Positions 46,529-54,573 of a stretch of 64,000 bases of DNA are shown piece after piece. The stretch is from CATQHL01 sp965242895 (lineage in GTDB: Bacteria; Actinomycetota; Acidimicrobiia; Acidimicrobiales; CATQHL01). The notes under the pieces were generated by a model that was not told where the DNA came from, did no database searches, and saw nothing but the letters and a program-made list of their open reading frames with translations. The position numbers were made by a program, and so were the translations under genes. Where the stretch lies: NCBI GenBank assembly GCA_965242895.1, contig OZ251507.1:992001-1056000 (forward strand), given 5' to 3'. The first letter of the stretch is position 1; every line of letters begins with the position of its first letter.

Positions 46529-49330
46529 ATGAACGCTGAGATCAGCACACCCGGCGCGGGCGCGTCGACCCGAGATGCGGGCGGAAGATCTATGAGCGCT
46601 CCAGGGCGTCCAGGGCGTCCGGGCGTCGTCAACATGCCGGAGCGGCCGAGGCTGGACGGCTTGGAAGAACGCTGGGACGCCGTCTGGCAAGCACAGGGCA
46701 CCTACCGATTCGACCGCAGCAGGGAGCGTTCGGATGTCTTCTCTATAGACACCCCTCCCCCCACAGTGAGCGGTTCGCTGCACGTGGGGCACGTCTTCAG
46801 CTACACCCACACCGACATCATCGCCCGCTACCAGCGCATGCGCGGCAGGGCTGTCTTCTATCCGATGGGCTGGGACGACAACGGACTCCCCACTGAGCGG
46901 CGGGTTCAGAACTACTACGGCGTACTCTGCGATCCGGCGCTGCCCTACGAGGGGGACTTCTCTCCGCCGCAGGAGCCGCCCGCTGAGCCGCAAGCAGTCT
47001 CGCGGCAAAACTTCACGGAACTCTGCCTGAAACTCACCGCCCTGGACGAGCAGGCGTTCGAAGACCTCTTCCGGCGTCTGGGGCTCTCTGTGGACTGGAC
47101 GTACAAGTACACGACCATCAGCGATCACTCTCGGCGCATCTCTCAGTTGGCGTTTCTGCGCAACCTGCAGCGAGGTCAGGCTTACTCAGCCGAAGCACCT
47201 TGCCTCTGGGACGTGACCTTCCGCACCGCCGTGGCTCAGGCGGAACTGGAAGAACGGGAGCGCCCAGGCGCCTACCACAAACTGGCGTTCCACCGAACCG
47301 ACGGCAAAGGGCACGTAGCCATCGCCACCACTCGGCCGGAGTTGCTGGCGGCCTGCGTGGCCGTGGTGGCGCACCCCGACGACGAGCGCTACGGAGAACT
47401 CTTCGGCTCGACGCTGTGCACCCCTCTCTTCGGCGTGGAAGTGCCCGTCCTGCCCCACGTCCTGGCTGATCCGGAGAAAGGCACAGGCGCGGCGATGGTG
47501 TGCACGTTCGGCGACACCGTCGACATCGTCTGGTGGCGGGAACTCGACCTGCCGGTGCGTTCGGTGCTCGGAACGGACGGGCGCATCCTGTCCGACCCTC
47601 CGGCGGGTCTGGACTCCCCCCAGGGCCGAGCCGCATACTCGGAGTTGGCAGGGCGCACCGCAGGAGGAGCGCGCCGGCGCATCGCCGAGATGCTGACCGA
47701 CTCCGGCGACCTGCTCAGCGAGCCGGAGGCGATCACCCACGCCGTGAAGTTTTTCGAGAAGGGCGACCGACCGCTGGAAATCATCACCACGCGCCAGTGG
47801 TACATCACCAACGGCGGGCGCGGCGAGGAACTGCGGGAGGAACTGCTGGACAGAGGGGAGGAGCTCCTCTGGGTGCCGGAACACATGCAGGTGCGCTACG
47901 CCAACTGGGTGAACGGGCTGAACGGCGACTGGCTGATAAGCCGGCAGCGCTACTTCGGCGTGCCGCTGCCCCTGTGGTATGAATTGGACGAAGACCGCAA
48001 GGTGCGCTACGACCGTCCGCCTCTGCTGCCTGTGGAGAGCGACCTGCCCGTGGATCCGGCCGGAAAAGCGCCTCCGGGCTACAAGGAGTCTCAGCGCGGG
48101 CAGCCGGGAGGATTCGTGGGCGAGGAAGACGTCATGGACACCTGGGCCACCTCTTCGCTCTCGCCTCAGATCGCCTGCGGGTGGGAGACCAACCCAGACC
48201 TGTTCGAACGAACTTTTCCCATGGACATGCGTCCGCAGGCGCACGAGATCATCCGCACTTGGCTGTTCTCCACCACAGTACGCAGCCACCTAGAGCACGA
48301 CCGGCTGCCCTGGAAGCGCGCCGCCATTTCCGGCTGGGTGCTCGACCCCGACCGCAAGAAGATGTCCAAGTCGAAGGGGAACGTGATCACCCCCATCGAC
48401 TTGCTGGAGGAATACGGAGCGGACGCCGTGCGCTACTGGGCGGCGCGCGCCCGGCCAGGCACCGACACCGCCTTCGACGAGGGTCAGCTCAAGGTGGGGC
48501 GGCGGCTGGCGATGAAAATACTGAACGCTGCCCGCTTCGTGCTTGGACTGGTCTCCGACGGGGGGAACACCGGCGCTAACGAAAAGGGCGCAGACGGCGT
48601 TGGTCAGGACAGCGGTGCGGCGGACGGGGCGGCGGCGGCGGCGGACGGGGCGGCGACGGGAGACGGCGGGCGGCTCTCAAACGGAAGAACCTCCCCCGAG
48701 CCGGTAGACGCTGGGCTGCTGGTGCGGCTGCGCCGCCTAGCTGCACAGACCGCAGCCGACTTCGAAGCCTTCGACTACGCCCGCGCCCTGGAGAGGACGG
48801 AGAAGTTCTTCTGGGACTTCACCGACAACTACCTGGAGTTGGTGAAAAACCGCTCCTATGGTGAGGGAGACGGCGCAGAGGCGGCCCGCAGCACCCTGCG
48901 AGAGGCTCTGGGGGTGCTGATCAGGCTCTTTGCGCCTTTCCTGCCGTTTGTCTGCGAAGAGACGTGGAGTTGGTGGCACGACGGATCTGTCCACCTCCAA
49001 AAGTGGCCCGCCGCCGACGAGATAGGGAACCTGGGAGGACAAGCGAGTTCAGCCAGTGAGACAGACGAGGAGGACGACTCGAGCGAGGCGGTGCTGAGGG
49101 CGGCCATCGAAGTGCTAGGCGAAGTGCGAAAGGCCAAGAGCGAGGCTCGACTTCCGCTGCGCTCCCCCGTCGAACTGCTGAGGGTGACCGCCCCGCCTGA
49201 CTACCTCAAAAGCCTGGAGGCGGCTCGGAATGACCTCTGTGCGGCCGGCGTGATATCGAAACTGCTCCTCCTTGCGTCCGAAGACGCAGACTCGCAGCCC
49301 GCCGTAGAGGTGAGGTTCCCAGGCAACTGA
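46529..49330 (+). CDS. valS: Valyl-tRNA synthetase
   Basis: Class I synthetase for tRNA-Val. From the ATG at 46529 it has 933 residues; ATGs at 46592 and 46634 (MPERPRLDG) are alternatives, and the last fits the family best. HIGH motif: PPPTVSGSLHVGHVFSYTHTD; GWDDNGLPTERRVQNYYGV, of the actinobacterial-type ValS; KMSKS motif: DRKKMSKSKGNVITP (near residue 610). An Ala/Asp/Gly insert (GAADGAAAAADGAATGDGG) splits the junction to the anticodon-binding domain. It follows rlmB by 14 bases. Confidence 0.94.
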   Translation: MNAEISTPGAGASTRDAGGRSMSAPGRPGRPGVVNMPERPRLDGLEERWDAVWQAQGTYRFDRSRERSDVFSIDTPPPTVSGSLHVGHVFSYTHTDIIARYQRMRGRAVFYPMGWDDNGLPTERRVQNYYGVLCDPALPYEGDFSPPQEPPAEPQAVSRQNFTELCLKLTALDEQAFEDLFRRLGLSVDWTYKYTTISDHSRRISQLAFLRNLQRGQAYSAEAPCLWDVTFRTAVAQAELEERERPGAYHKLAFHRTDGKGHVAIATTRPELLAACVAVVAHPDDERYGELFGSTLCTPLFGVEVPVLPHVLADPEKGTGAAMVCTFGDTVDIVWWRELDLPVRSVLGTDGRILSDPPAGLDSPQGRAAYSELAGRTAGGARRRIAEMLTDSGDLLSEPEAITHAVKFFEKGDRPLEIITTRQWYITNGGRGEELREELLDRGEELLWVPEHMQVRYANWVNGLNGDWLISRQRYFGVPLPLWYELDEDRKVRYDRPPLLPVESDLPVDPAGKAPPGYKESQRGQPGGFVGEEDVMDTWATSSLSPQIACGWETNPDLFERTFPMDMRPQAHEIIRTWLFSTTVRSHLEHDRLPWKRAAISGWVLDPDRKKMSKSKGNVITPIDLLEEYGADAVRYWAARARPGTDTAFDEGQLKVGRRLAMKILNAARFVLGLVSDGGNTGANEKGADGVGQDSGAADGAAAAADGAATGDGGRLSNGRTSPEPVDAGLLVRLRRLAAQTAADFEAFDYARALERTEKFFWDFTDNYLELVKNRSYGEGDGAEAARSTLREALGVLIRLFAPFLPFVCEETWSWWHDGSVHLQKWPAADEIGNLGGQASSASETDEEDDSSEAVLRAAIEVLGEVRKAKSEARLPLRSPVELLRVTAPPDYLKSLEAARNDLCAAGVISKLLLLASEDADSQPAVEVRFPGN

Positions 49331-49362
49331 CGGAGGGCGGCGGCTTGGCCGCCCACCTGGGT

Positions 49363-50523
49363 CTACTCGTCGGCGTCTTCTTCGTCTCCGGCGCGCTTTT
49401 CGGCTCTGTAACGAGGCGGCTCAGAGACAGGAATAGACTCAGGCGGCGGCGGCTCTGCAGGCAAGACCTCGCCCTGGTTGCGCAGCCAGACCGTGTTCTG
49501 CGGGAATGGAATCTCGATCCCAGCGGCGTCTAGGGCCTCTTTGATGCGCATACGCAGTTCCCGCTCGACCTTCCACTGCATAGCGGGCTGCGTCTTAACC
49601 ACTAGACGAATGGCGATGCCGCTAGCGCCCAGAGTCTGGATGCCCCAGACTTCGGGCTGACCCATCAGTTCGTCGCCTCCCCACTCGGGGTCATCCCAGA
49701 GTTCGTCAGCAACCCTCTGGATCACGCCTTCGGCCAAACGGAGATCGGTCTCGTAGGCCACCTCCACGTCGAGCATTGCCCGCGACCAGAGCTGCGACTT
49801 GTTGGCGACCCGGCTGATCTCGCCATTGGGAATGTGCCAGACCGTCCCGGCGACGTCGCGGATCGTGGTAGAGCGCAGCGTGACCGCTTCCACCGTCCCT
49901 GAGGCATGCCCTAAGTCCACGGTGTCTCCGACGCCGAACTGGTCTTCGATGAGCATGAAGAGCCCCGAAATGAAATCCTTGACGACGGCCTGAGACCCAA
50001 AACCGATGGCCACGCCTGCGATGGAAGCACCCGCTAGAAGCGGGCCGATGTTGATGTTGAACTCGCCAAGGATCATCAGCAGGGCAACACTCCAGGCGAT
50101 GACGGAGATGATGCTGCTGAGCACCGTGGAGAGGGTGTCGGCGCGCGCCTGCGCCCGAGAGTTTTCTTTCTCCTCCTCGTCGGCAAGAAACTTCGTCGGG
50201 CCTCGCGAGCGGATGTTCGCCAACTTACTGTTGGTGCTGGTCTTGGCGATGCGGGCGACGAGGCCGCGGGCCGCACGGCGGGCTAGACGGCTCAACAGAA
50301 ACGCCCCGAGCAGGATCAGAACGATCTTCAGAGGCCGTTGGATCAACCAATCCGAGGCAGAGGACAGCAGCTCGTTGCCGGTGCGCTCGAACATCCAGCG
50401 GCACAGCCAGCCTGGGTCGGCGCCGCAGGCGTCGGTGACGGTGGTGACTGACTCAGCGGCGTCAGCGGCGTCAGCGGGCTCAGTGGCTTCGGCGGGCTGA
50501 GCCAAGTAGAGGAAGTGATTCAT
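49363..50523 (-). CDS. mscS: MscS-family mechanosensitive channel
   Basis: 386 residues. An extracytoplasmic/N-terminal stretch, a helix (LKIVLILLGAFLLSRLARRA, near residue 68), a linker, then the pore core: VLSSIISVIAWSVALLMILG, and the TM3-like GPLLAGASIAGVAIGFGSQAVVKDFISGLF. The beta domain follows (FGVGDTVDLGHASGTVEAVTLRSTTIRD...HIPNGEI). The last ~40 residues are Pro/Glu/Arg-rich. It releases solutes upon hypo-osmotic shock. It is convergent with valS, 32 bases away. Confidence 0.93.
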   Translation of the reverse strand: MNHFLYLAQPAEATEPADAADAAESVTTVTDACGADPGWLCRWMFERTGNELLSSASDWLIQRPLKIVLILLGAFLLSRLARRAARGLVARIAKTSTNSKLANIRSRGPTKFLADEEEKENSRAQARADTLSTVLSSIISVIAWSVALLMILGEFNINIGPLLAGASIAGVAIGFGSQAVVKDFISGLFMLIEDQFGVGDTVDLGHASGTVEAVTLRSTTIRDVAGTVWHIPNGEISRVANKSQLWSRAMLDVEVAYETDLRLAEGVIQRVADELWDDPEWGGDELMGQPEVWGIQTLGASGIAIRLVVKTQPAMQWKVERELRMRIKEALDAAGIEIPFPQNTVWLRNQGEVLPAEPPPPESIPVSEPPRYRAEKRAGDEEDADE

Positions 50524-50776
50524 CGGCGAGCGCTGAGGTCGGGCGTGGGGTCGGGAGATGACAAGGAGGTGAGCCTTTCATTCGGAGCGTCCTGAGGTGG
50601 CCTGGCGGCTAGGCGGACTGACGGCCTAGCGGCAATCCTACAGCCCTCGGTGAGGGAGGAGGGGTCGGGCGGGCAGGGCGACGGGCGGGGCGGCCAACAA
50701 GAAAGCAGACAAGTCGCTCGGCAATAACTGAGACAAAAACTGCTCTATTCTTAAGTTTTATAATAGAATATCTAGT

Positions 50777-51190
50777 ATTAGCAAGCTATTCAGAGTCGGA
50801 GAAGCAGCGAGGCTGCTAGGGGTGTCGGTGGACGTCGTCAGACGATGGATGGACGAGGGCGTCCTGTCGGTGCGGCGCAGCGACGGCGGACAGCGGCTCG
50901 TGGAGGGAGCGGAACTCGCCCGCTTGGCGGTGTCGAGGGCGGAAGAGGCCGCCGGCGGGCGGGGCGGAGACGGACGCATCTCGGCGCGTAACCGCTTCGA
51001 AGGGCTGGTCACGAAAATAGTGAAAGACGACGTGATGGCGCAGATCGAGATTCAGTCGGGGCCGCACAGGTTCGTCTCGCTGATGACACGGGAAGCCGCC
51101 GAGGAACTGGGGCTGGAGCCTGGGGTGGCGGCTGCTGCCGTCGTCAAGTCCACCAACGTGATAGTGGAACGACCTCGGCCGCATCGGTAG
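50777..51190 (+). CDS. HTH plus TOBE (molybdate-binding) regulator; start codon unclear
   Basis: A two-part protein: an excisionase/MerR-like helix-turn-helix (LFRVGEAARLLGVSVDVVRRW) followed by a single TOBE/Mop-like molybdate-binding domain (SARNRFEGLVTKIVKDDVMA...KSTNVIVERPRPHR). This architecture is known in actinobacterial molybdate regulators. The frame upstream of the HTH has no ATG, GTG or TTG; an ATT at 50777 fits the family start, while the first GTG (50822) would cut the HTH. TATAAT at 50759-50764 may be its -10 box. It is first in the mod operon and probably senses molybdate to control modABC. Confidence 0.78.
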   Translation: MSKLFRVGEAARLLGVSVDVVRRWMDEGVLSVRRSDGGQRLVEGAELARLAVSRAEEAAGGRGGDGRISARNRFEGLVTKIVKDDVMAQIEIQSGPHRFVSLMTREAAEELGLEPGVAAAAVVKSTNVIVERPRPHR

Positions 51191-51198
51191 CTGACCGA

Positions 51199-52239
51199 GT
51201 GCTGGGCTTGAAAGCGCATCCGCATCTAGGAGCGAAGGTCGTGCTGGTGGCCGCTGTAATGGCCGGGGGCGTGCTGGCCGGCGGATGCGGACGAGGAGTC
51301 GAGGAGCGGAACGTGAACGTCTTCGCCGCCTCTTCGCTCACCGACGTATTCACCGAAATCGCCGAGGCGTTCAAACGTGATCATCCCGACGTCGATGTCG
51401 TCCTGCAGTTCGCAGGCAGCAGCCGATTGGCGGCGCAGATCAAAGCTGGGGCGCACGTAGACGTTTTTGCGTCGGCCAACGAACGAGTGATGGAGGACTT
51501 GCTAGCGGAAATAGACGGACAGGACGGCGCTAACGGGCGGGGCAGGGCAAGCGAACGGGGCAGGGCAAGCGGGCGAGGCGGCGCGAGCGAGAGGGGCGGG
51601 GCGAGCGGGCGGGGTGGGGCAAGCGGGCGGAACGAGGCGAGCGGACGGGGCAGCGAGAGGGGCAGCGCCGTCTTCGCCCGCAACCGGCTGGCGCTGGCTG
51701 TCCCGGCGGAGAATCCTGGGGGCGTAAACGGGCTGGCCTCGCTGGGCAAGCCCGACCTGCTGGTGGCGGCGTGCGACCCCGAGGTACCTTGCGGCGCCTT
51801 GACGGAGGAGGTTCTGGCCGACGCCGGCGCCGAGATGGGCGTCTGCCCGTCGAGCGGCGCTGGGGGCAACGGCGCCGGGGAAGGCGGCGGGGGCAACGGC
51901 GCTGGTAGAGGGGAAGGCGACGAGAGCGCTAAGGCTGAAGGCGGCGGGGAGCGGGTGCGCTGCGACGCGGCCCGTCTGGTCGTCGACACCCATGAACCCA
52001 ACGTCAGGTCGGTGCTCACCAAAGTGATGCTGGGAGAGGTGGACGCCGGACTGGTCTACGCCACCGACCTGGCAGCGGGCGGAGAGGACGCCTTCGGCAT
52101 CCGGCTGAGGCATCCGGCTGCTGCGTCCTACCCCTTGGCCGTGCTCAGCGAAAAGGCGGCGGCGGCGGAGTTTGCAGACTTCGTTCTGTCGGCGACTGCT
52201 CAGCAGATTTTGGCGGAAGCGGGATTTCTGCCGCCGTGA
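51199..52239 (+). CDS. modA: Molybdate ABC transporter substrate-binding lipoprotein
   Basis: Extracytoplasmic binding protein. Lipoprotein signal (VLVAAVMAGGVLAGGC) anchors it by the Cys. VNVFAASSLTDVFTEIAEAF and FAGSSRLAAQI are the ModA ligand-binding segments; a C-terminal YPLAVLSEKAAAAEFADFVLS follows. Two low-complexity inserts split the fold: a ~45-residue Gly/Arg/Ala/Ser repeat (GRASERGRASGRGGASE and on; residues ~110-155) and a ~30-residue Gly/Asn/Glu repeat (residues ~215-250). The GTG start is 8 bases after the regulator; the stop overlaps modB. Confidence 0.92.
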   Translation: MLGLKAHPHLGAKVVLVAAVMAGGVLAGGCGRGVEERNVNVFAASSLTDVFTEIAEAFKRDHPDVDVVLQFAGSSRLAAQIKAGAHVDVFASANERVMEDLLAEIDGQDGANGRGRASERGRASGRGGASERGGASGRGGASGRNEASGRGSERGSAVFARNRLALAVPAENPGGVNGLASLGKPDLLVAACDPEVPCGALTEEVLADAGAEMGVCPSSGAGGNGAGEGGGGNGAGRGEGDESAKAEGGGERVRCDAARLVVDTHEPNVRSVLTKVMLGEVDAGLVYATDLAAGGEDAFGIRLRHPAAASYPLAVLSEKAAAAEFADFVLSATAQQILAEAGFLPP

Positions 52240-53240
52240 GAGCCTCAGAGGCAGGGACTTCGCAGGACGCATCCCCCAGCGAGAAATCGGTCGCAGCCGG
52301 TGCTGCCGTGAGAAGCTCACGGGCAGGGACTTCGCAGGACGCAGAGCCGCAGCCGGAGAGCGCACACGCCTGGCCGGCTAAGACGTCTCGATCCGGCGGA
52401 TCCGGCGGACGAGGGGCTGGGGCTGGGCGGAAAGCGGGCAGAGCAAGGTTGCGGCCGGAACTGAGGGAGCGCTCGGCCTGGCCAGTCGTCTTGGCGGCGG
52501 CGGTCGGGCTGGCGTTCCTGGTCACGCCCATGGTCGGGCTTCTGCAGCGCACGCCCTGGTCGAACCTGCTCGGCGTGCTGGGGACTCCTAGGGTGCTCGA
52601 CGCCCTGGCCACTTCGGCGGTCACGAGCCTCGCGGCGGCTGGGGTTTCAGTGCTAGTGGGAATGCCGCTGGCGTGGATGCTGGCGCGCTCACGCCCCTGG
52701 GTTCGACGTGTCATGCGCGCCGTGGTGCTGCTGCCGATGGTGCTGCCTCCGGTGGTCGGAGGGACGGCGCTGCTGTTCGCTCTGGGCAGGCGAGGTCTGA
52801 TCGGGCAGTGGCTCGACCGCTGGATGGGCTGGTCGCTCCCTTTCACGACGGCGGGCGCAGCGGCGGCGGCCACCTTCGTGGCCCTGCCTTTCCTCGTGGT
52901 GACCGTCGAAGCCGCCCTGCGGAGTTTCCCGAACGAACTGACCGAGGCAGCGCGCACGCTGGGAACTCGCCGCCCAACGGCGTTTCGGAAGATCACGCTG
53001 CCGCTCATCCGTCCGTCGCTGGCGGCGGGCGCGGCCCTGGCCTGGGCGAGGGCTCTGGGCGAGTTCGGAGCCACTATCACCTTTGCCGGCAACGTAGCGG
53101 GGCGCACGCAGACCTTGCCGTTGGCCGCTTTCGTGGCCTTGGAGTCCGGACGCCCGCAGGAGGCGATCGCCCTGAGCGTGCTGCTGTTGGCGATCTCAAT
53201 CGGCGTTCTGATCGGGCTGCGGGATCACTGGCTTCGATGA
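52236..53240 (+). CDS. modB: Molybdate ABC transporter permease
   Basis: Inner membrane subunit with about six transmembrane segments from residue ~80. The EAA loop, which docks on ModC, is visible (TEAARTLGTRRPTAFRKITL), followed by ALGEFGATITFAGN. The first ~75 residues are extra, unlike the family: they contain a 72-base, in-frame duplication (GTGAGA..., 52236 and 52308) and Gly/Arg-rich sequence, so the functional start may be later. The GTG overlaps the modA stop; the end overlaps modC (ATGA). Confidence 0.92.
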   Translation: MRASEAGTSQDASPSEKSVAAGAAVRSSRAGTSQDAEPQPESAHAWPAKTSRSGGSGGRGAGAGRKAGRARLRPELRERSAWPVVLAAAVGLAFLVTPMVGLLQRTPWSNLLGVLGTPRVLDALATSAVTSLAAAGVSVLVGMPLAWMLARSRPWVRRVMRAVVLLPMVLPPVVGGTALLFALGRRGLIGQWLDRWMGWSLPFTTAGAAAAATFVALPFLVVTVEAALRSFPNELTEAARTLGTRRPTAFRKITLPLIRPSLAAGAALAWARALGEFGATITFAGNVAGRTQTLPLAAFVALESGRPQEAIALSVLLLAISIGVLIGLRDHWLR

Positions 53241-54175
53241 GAAGCGGCGCGGCGTTCCGGCGGGGGCGTCGAGACAGCAGCGGCGGGGACGGCGAGATGT
53301 CTGAACGCTGCGGCGGTGGCTGGGGCTGGGGTGCTGAACGGAGCGGATCGAGGGAAGCGGCGGGTGGCGGCGCATCCACCGGAGCGGGGATCGCCGCAGC
53401 AGTGTGCTTGCGGGTGGAAGAGTTCGTGCTCGACGTGGAACTCTCCGTTCAGCCAGGGGAAATGCTGGCCTTGACCGGCCCCAACGGGAGCGGCAAGACG
53501 ACCCTGCTACGCGCCCTGGCGGGCCTGGCCCCCCTCGAACGAGGTCGCATCACGCTCAATAACAGAGCGGTGGACGACCCTGCGGAAGGGATCTGGATTC
53601 CCCCTGAGCGGAGAGATGTCGGGTATGCCTTCCAGGACGTGCGGCTCTTCCCTCACCTGAGCGCCCTGGAGAATGTGGAATTCGGTCTCCTCCACCGGGC
53701 TTGGAGCAGGACGGACGAGGCGGGCAGAACAATCAGACACGGCAGCGAGACGGACAGACACGGCAGCGAAGCGAACAGACAAATCGAGACAGGCGGGCAG
53801 GACAGGGAGGGCGACAGGCGTGCCAAGGTCGGCGTCTTTGGCGTCTTCGGCAGCACCCGCCGGCGAGAAGCCCGGACGGCTGCGCTTGCAGCCCTGGAGT
53901 CCGTGAGGATGGCAGAACGCGCCTCCGACCGCCCCGACAGGCTCTCGGGCGGACAGGCTCAGCGCGTCTCGCTAGCGAGGGCGCTGGCAGCGAGACCGCC
54001 CGTTCTGCTTCTCGACGAGCCGTTCTCCGCCGTCGACGCCGCCGTCAAGCCAGAGATGCTCCGACTAGTCGCCGCCGCCGGAGCAACCGTCGTGATGGCC
54101 AGTCACGACCCCGACGCCCTGAAGAGCGCAGACCGTGTGATGACGCTGCTCAACGGGCGTATCTCAAAGGGCTAA
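53237..54175 (+). CDS. modC: Molybdate ABC transporter ATPase
   Basis: ATPase subunit driving uptake. Walker A GPNGSGKTTLLRALAGL (near residue 82), Q-loop VGYAFQDVRLFPHL, signature LSGGQAQRVSLARALAARP, Walker B VLLLDEPFSAVDAAV, and the switch His in VVMASHDP. The ~50 N-terminal residues are Gly/Ser-rich and non-family. A ~45-residue charged insert (RHGSETDRHGSEANRQ and on) sits between the Q-loop and the signature. The C-terminal TOBE domain of longer ModC proteins is absent. The ATG overlaps the modB stop. Confidence 0.92.
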   Translation: MRSGAAFRRGRRDSSGGDGEMSERCGGGWGWGAERSGSREAAGGGASTGAGIAAAVCLRVEEFVLDVELSVQPGEMLALTGPNGSGKTTLLRALAGLAPLERGRITLNNRAVDDPAEGIWIPPERRDVGYAFQDVRLFPHLSALENVEFGLLHRAWSRTDEAGRTIRHGSETDRHGSEANRQIETGGQDREGDRRAKVGVFGVFGSTRRREARTAALAALESVRMAERASDRPDRLSGGQAQRVSLARALAARPPVLLLDEPFSAVDAAVKPEMLRLVAAAGATVVMASHDPDALKSADRVMTLLNGRISKG

Positions 54176-54393
54176 GCCTCCACCCTGGCGAGGGCGAACG
54201 CAGGAGCGAAAGCGAGATTCCCGCACTTTTTCGCACTGCGGCGGTCGTAACTCCGCCGATGATGGGAAGCTCCTAAATCCAGCGAGATTTTCAAACTTTT
54301 CACACTGAAAAAGCTGTTGAAAAGCTGCGGATTTCTGGCGATTTGGACTTTTGCGTGATTCTTTGTCTTGATTCGAAGGTGAGCATGCACTAG

Positions 54394-54520
54394 TGTGGAC
54401 AAATTACATCGCGGTAATTACGTAAACGTAATTACCGCGATGCCTGATGCTCGAAGTGCTCCTTGTAATCAAAAATCCCGTCAAACTCCTATTTATCCAC
54501 AAGATATTCACATATTCACA
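54394..54520 (+). promoter_or_regulatory. Cluster of DnaA-box-like 9-mers upstream of nrdA
   Basis: TTATCCACA (54493-54501) matches the DnaA consensus exactly. Two copies of ATATTCACA at 54504-54512 and 54512-54520 differ by one base from TTATNCACA. TGTGGACAA at 54394-54402 is a one-mismatch box on the opposite strand. In E. coli DnaA directly regulates nrdAB, so a link between replication initiation and dNTP supply is plausible here. Confidence 0.65.
54407..54442. promoter_or_regulatory. Perfect 36-bp palindrome upstream of nrdA
   Basis: Arms CATCGCGGTAATTACGT and its exact complement are separated by AA (17 + 2 + 17). There is no T run after it, so it is more likely a protein-binding operator than a terminator. 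It does not resemble the NrdR box consensus as I know it. Confidence 0.75.
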
Positions 54521-54573
54521 ACGAGTGCCCAGGCCAGAAACAAGCACCGACCAAAAAGGAGGAGATCGTCGCC

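Larger units (their letters stand above)
54176..54573. other. Upstream regulatory region of nrdA (398 bases, no gene)
   Basis: No convincing reading frame. It is clearly AT-richer than its neighbours, and holds the elements listed separately at 54394-54520. GGAGGAG at 54559-54565, 8-9 bases before the GTG at 54574, is the nrdA ribosome binding site. Confidence 0.6.

Noticed and set aside
51381..53107. Long minus-strand frames opposite modA and modB
   Set aside because: High G+C content opens antisense frames; no motifs, and the modABC genes are certain.
54407..54442. Terminator for modC
   Set aside because: The palindrome is 230 bases after the modC stop and has no T run.
54394..54520. Replication origin
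   Set aside because: Only a few DnaA-like boxes, no dnaA, dnaN, recF or gyr genes nearby, and directly upstream of nrdA.
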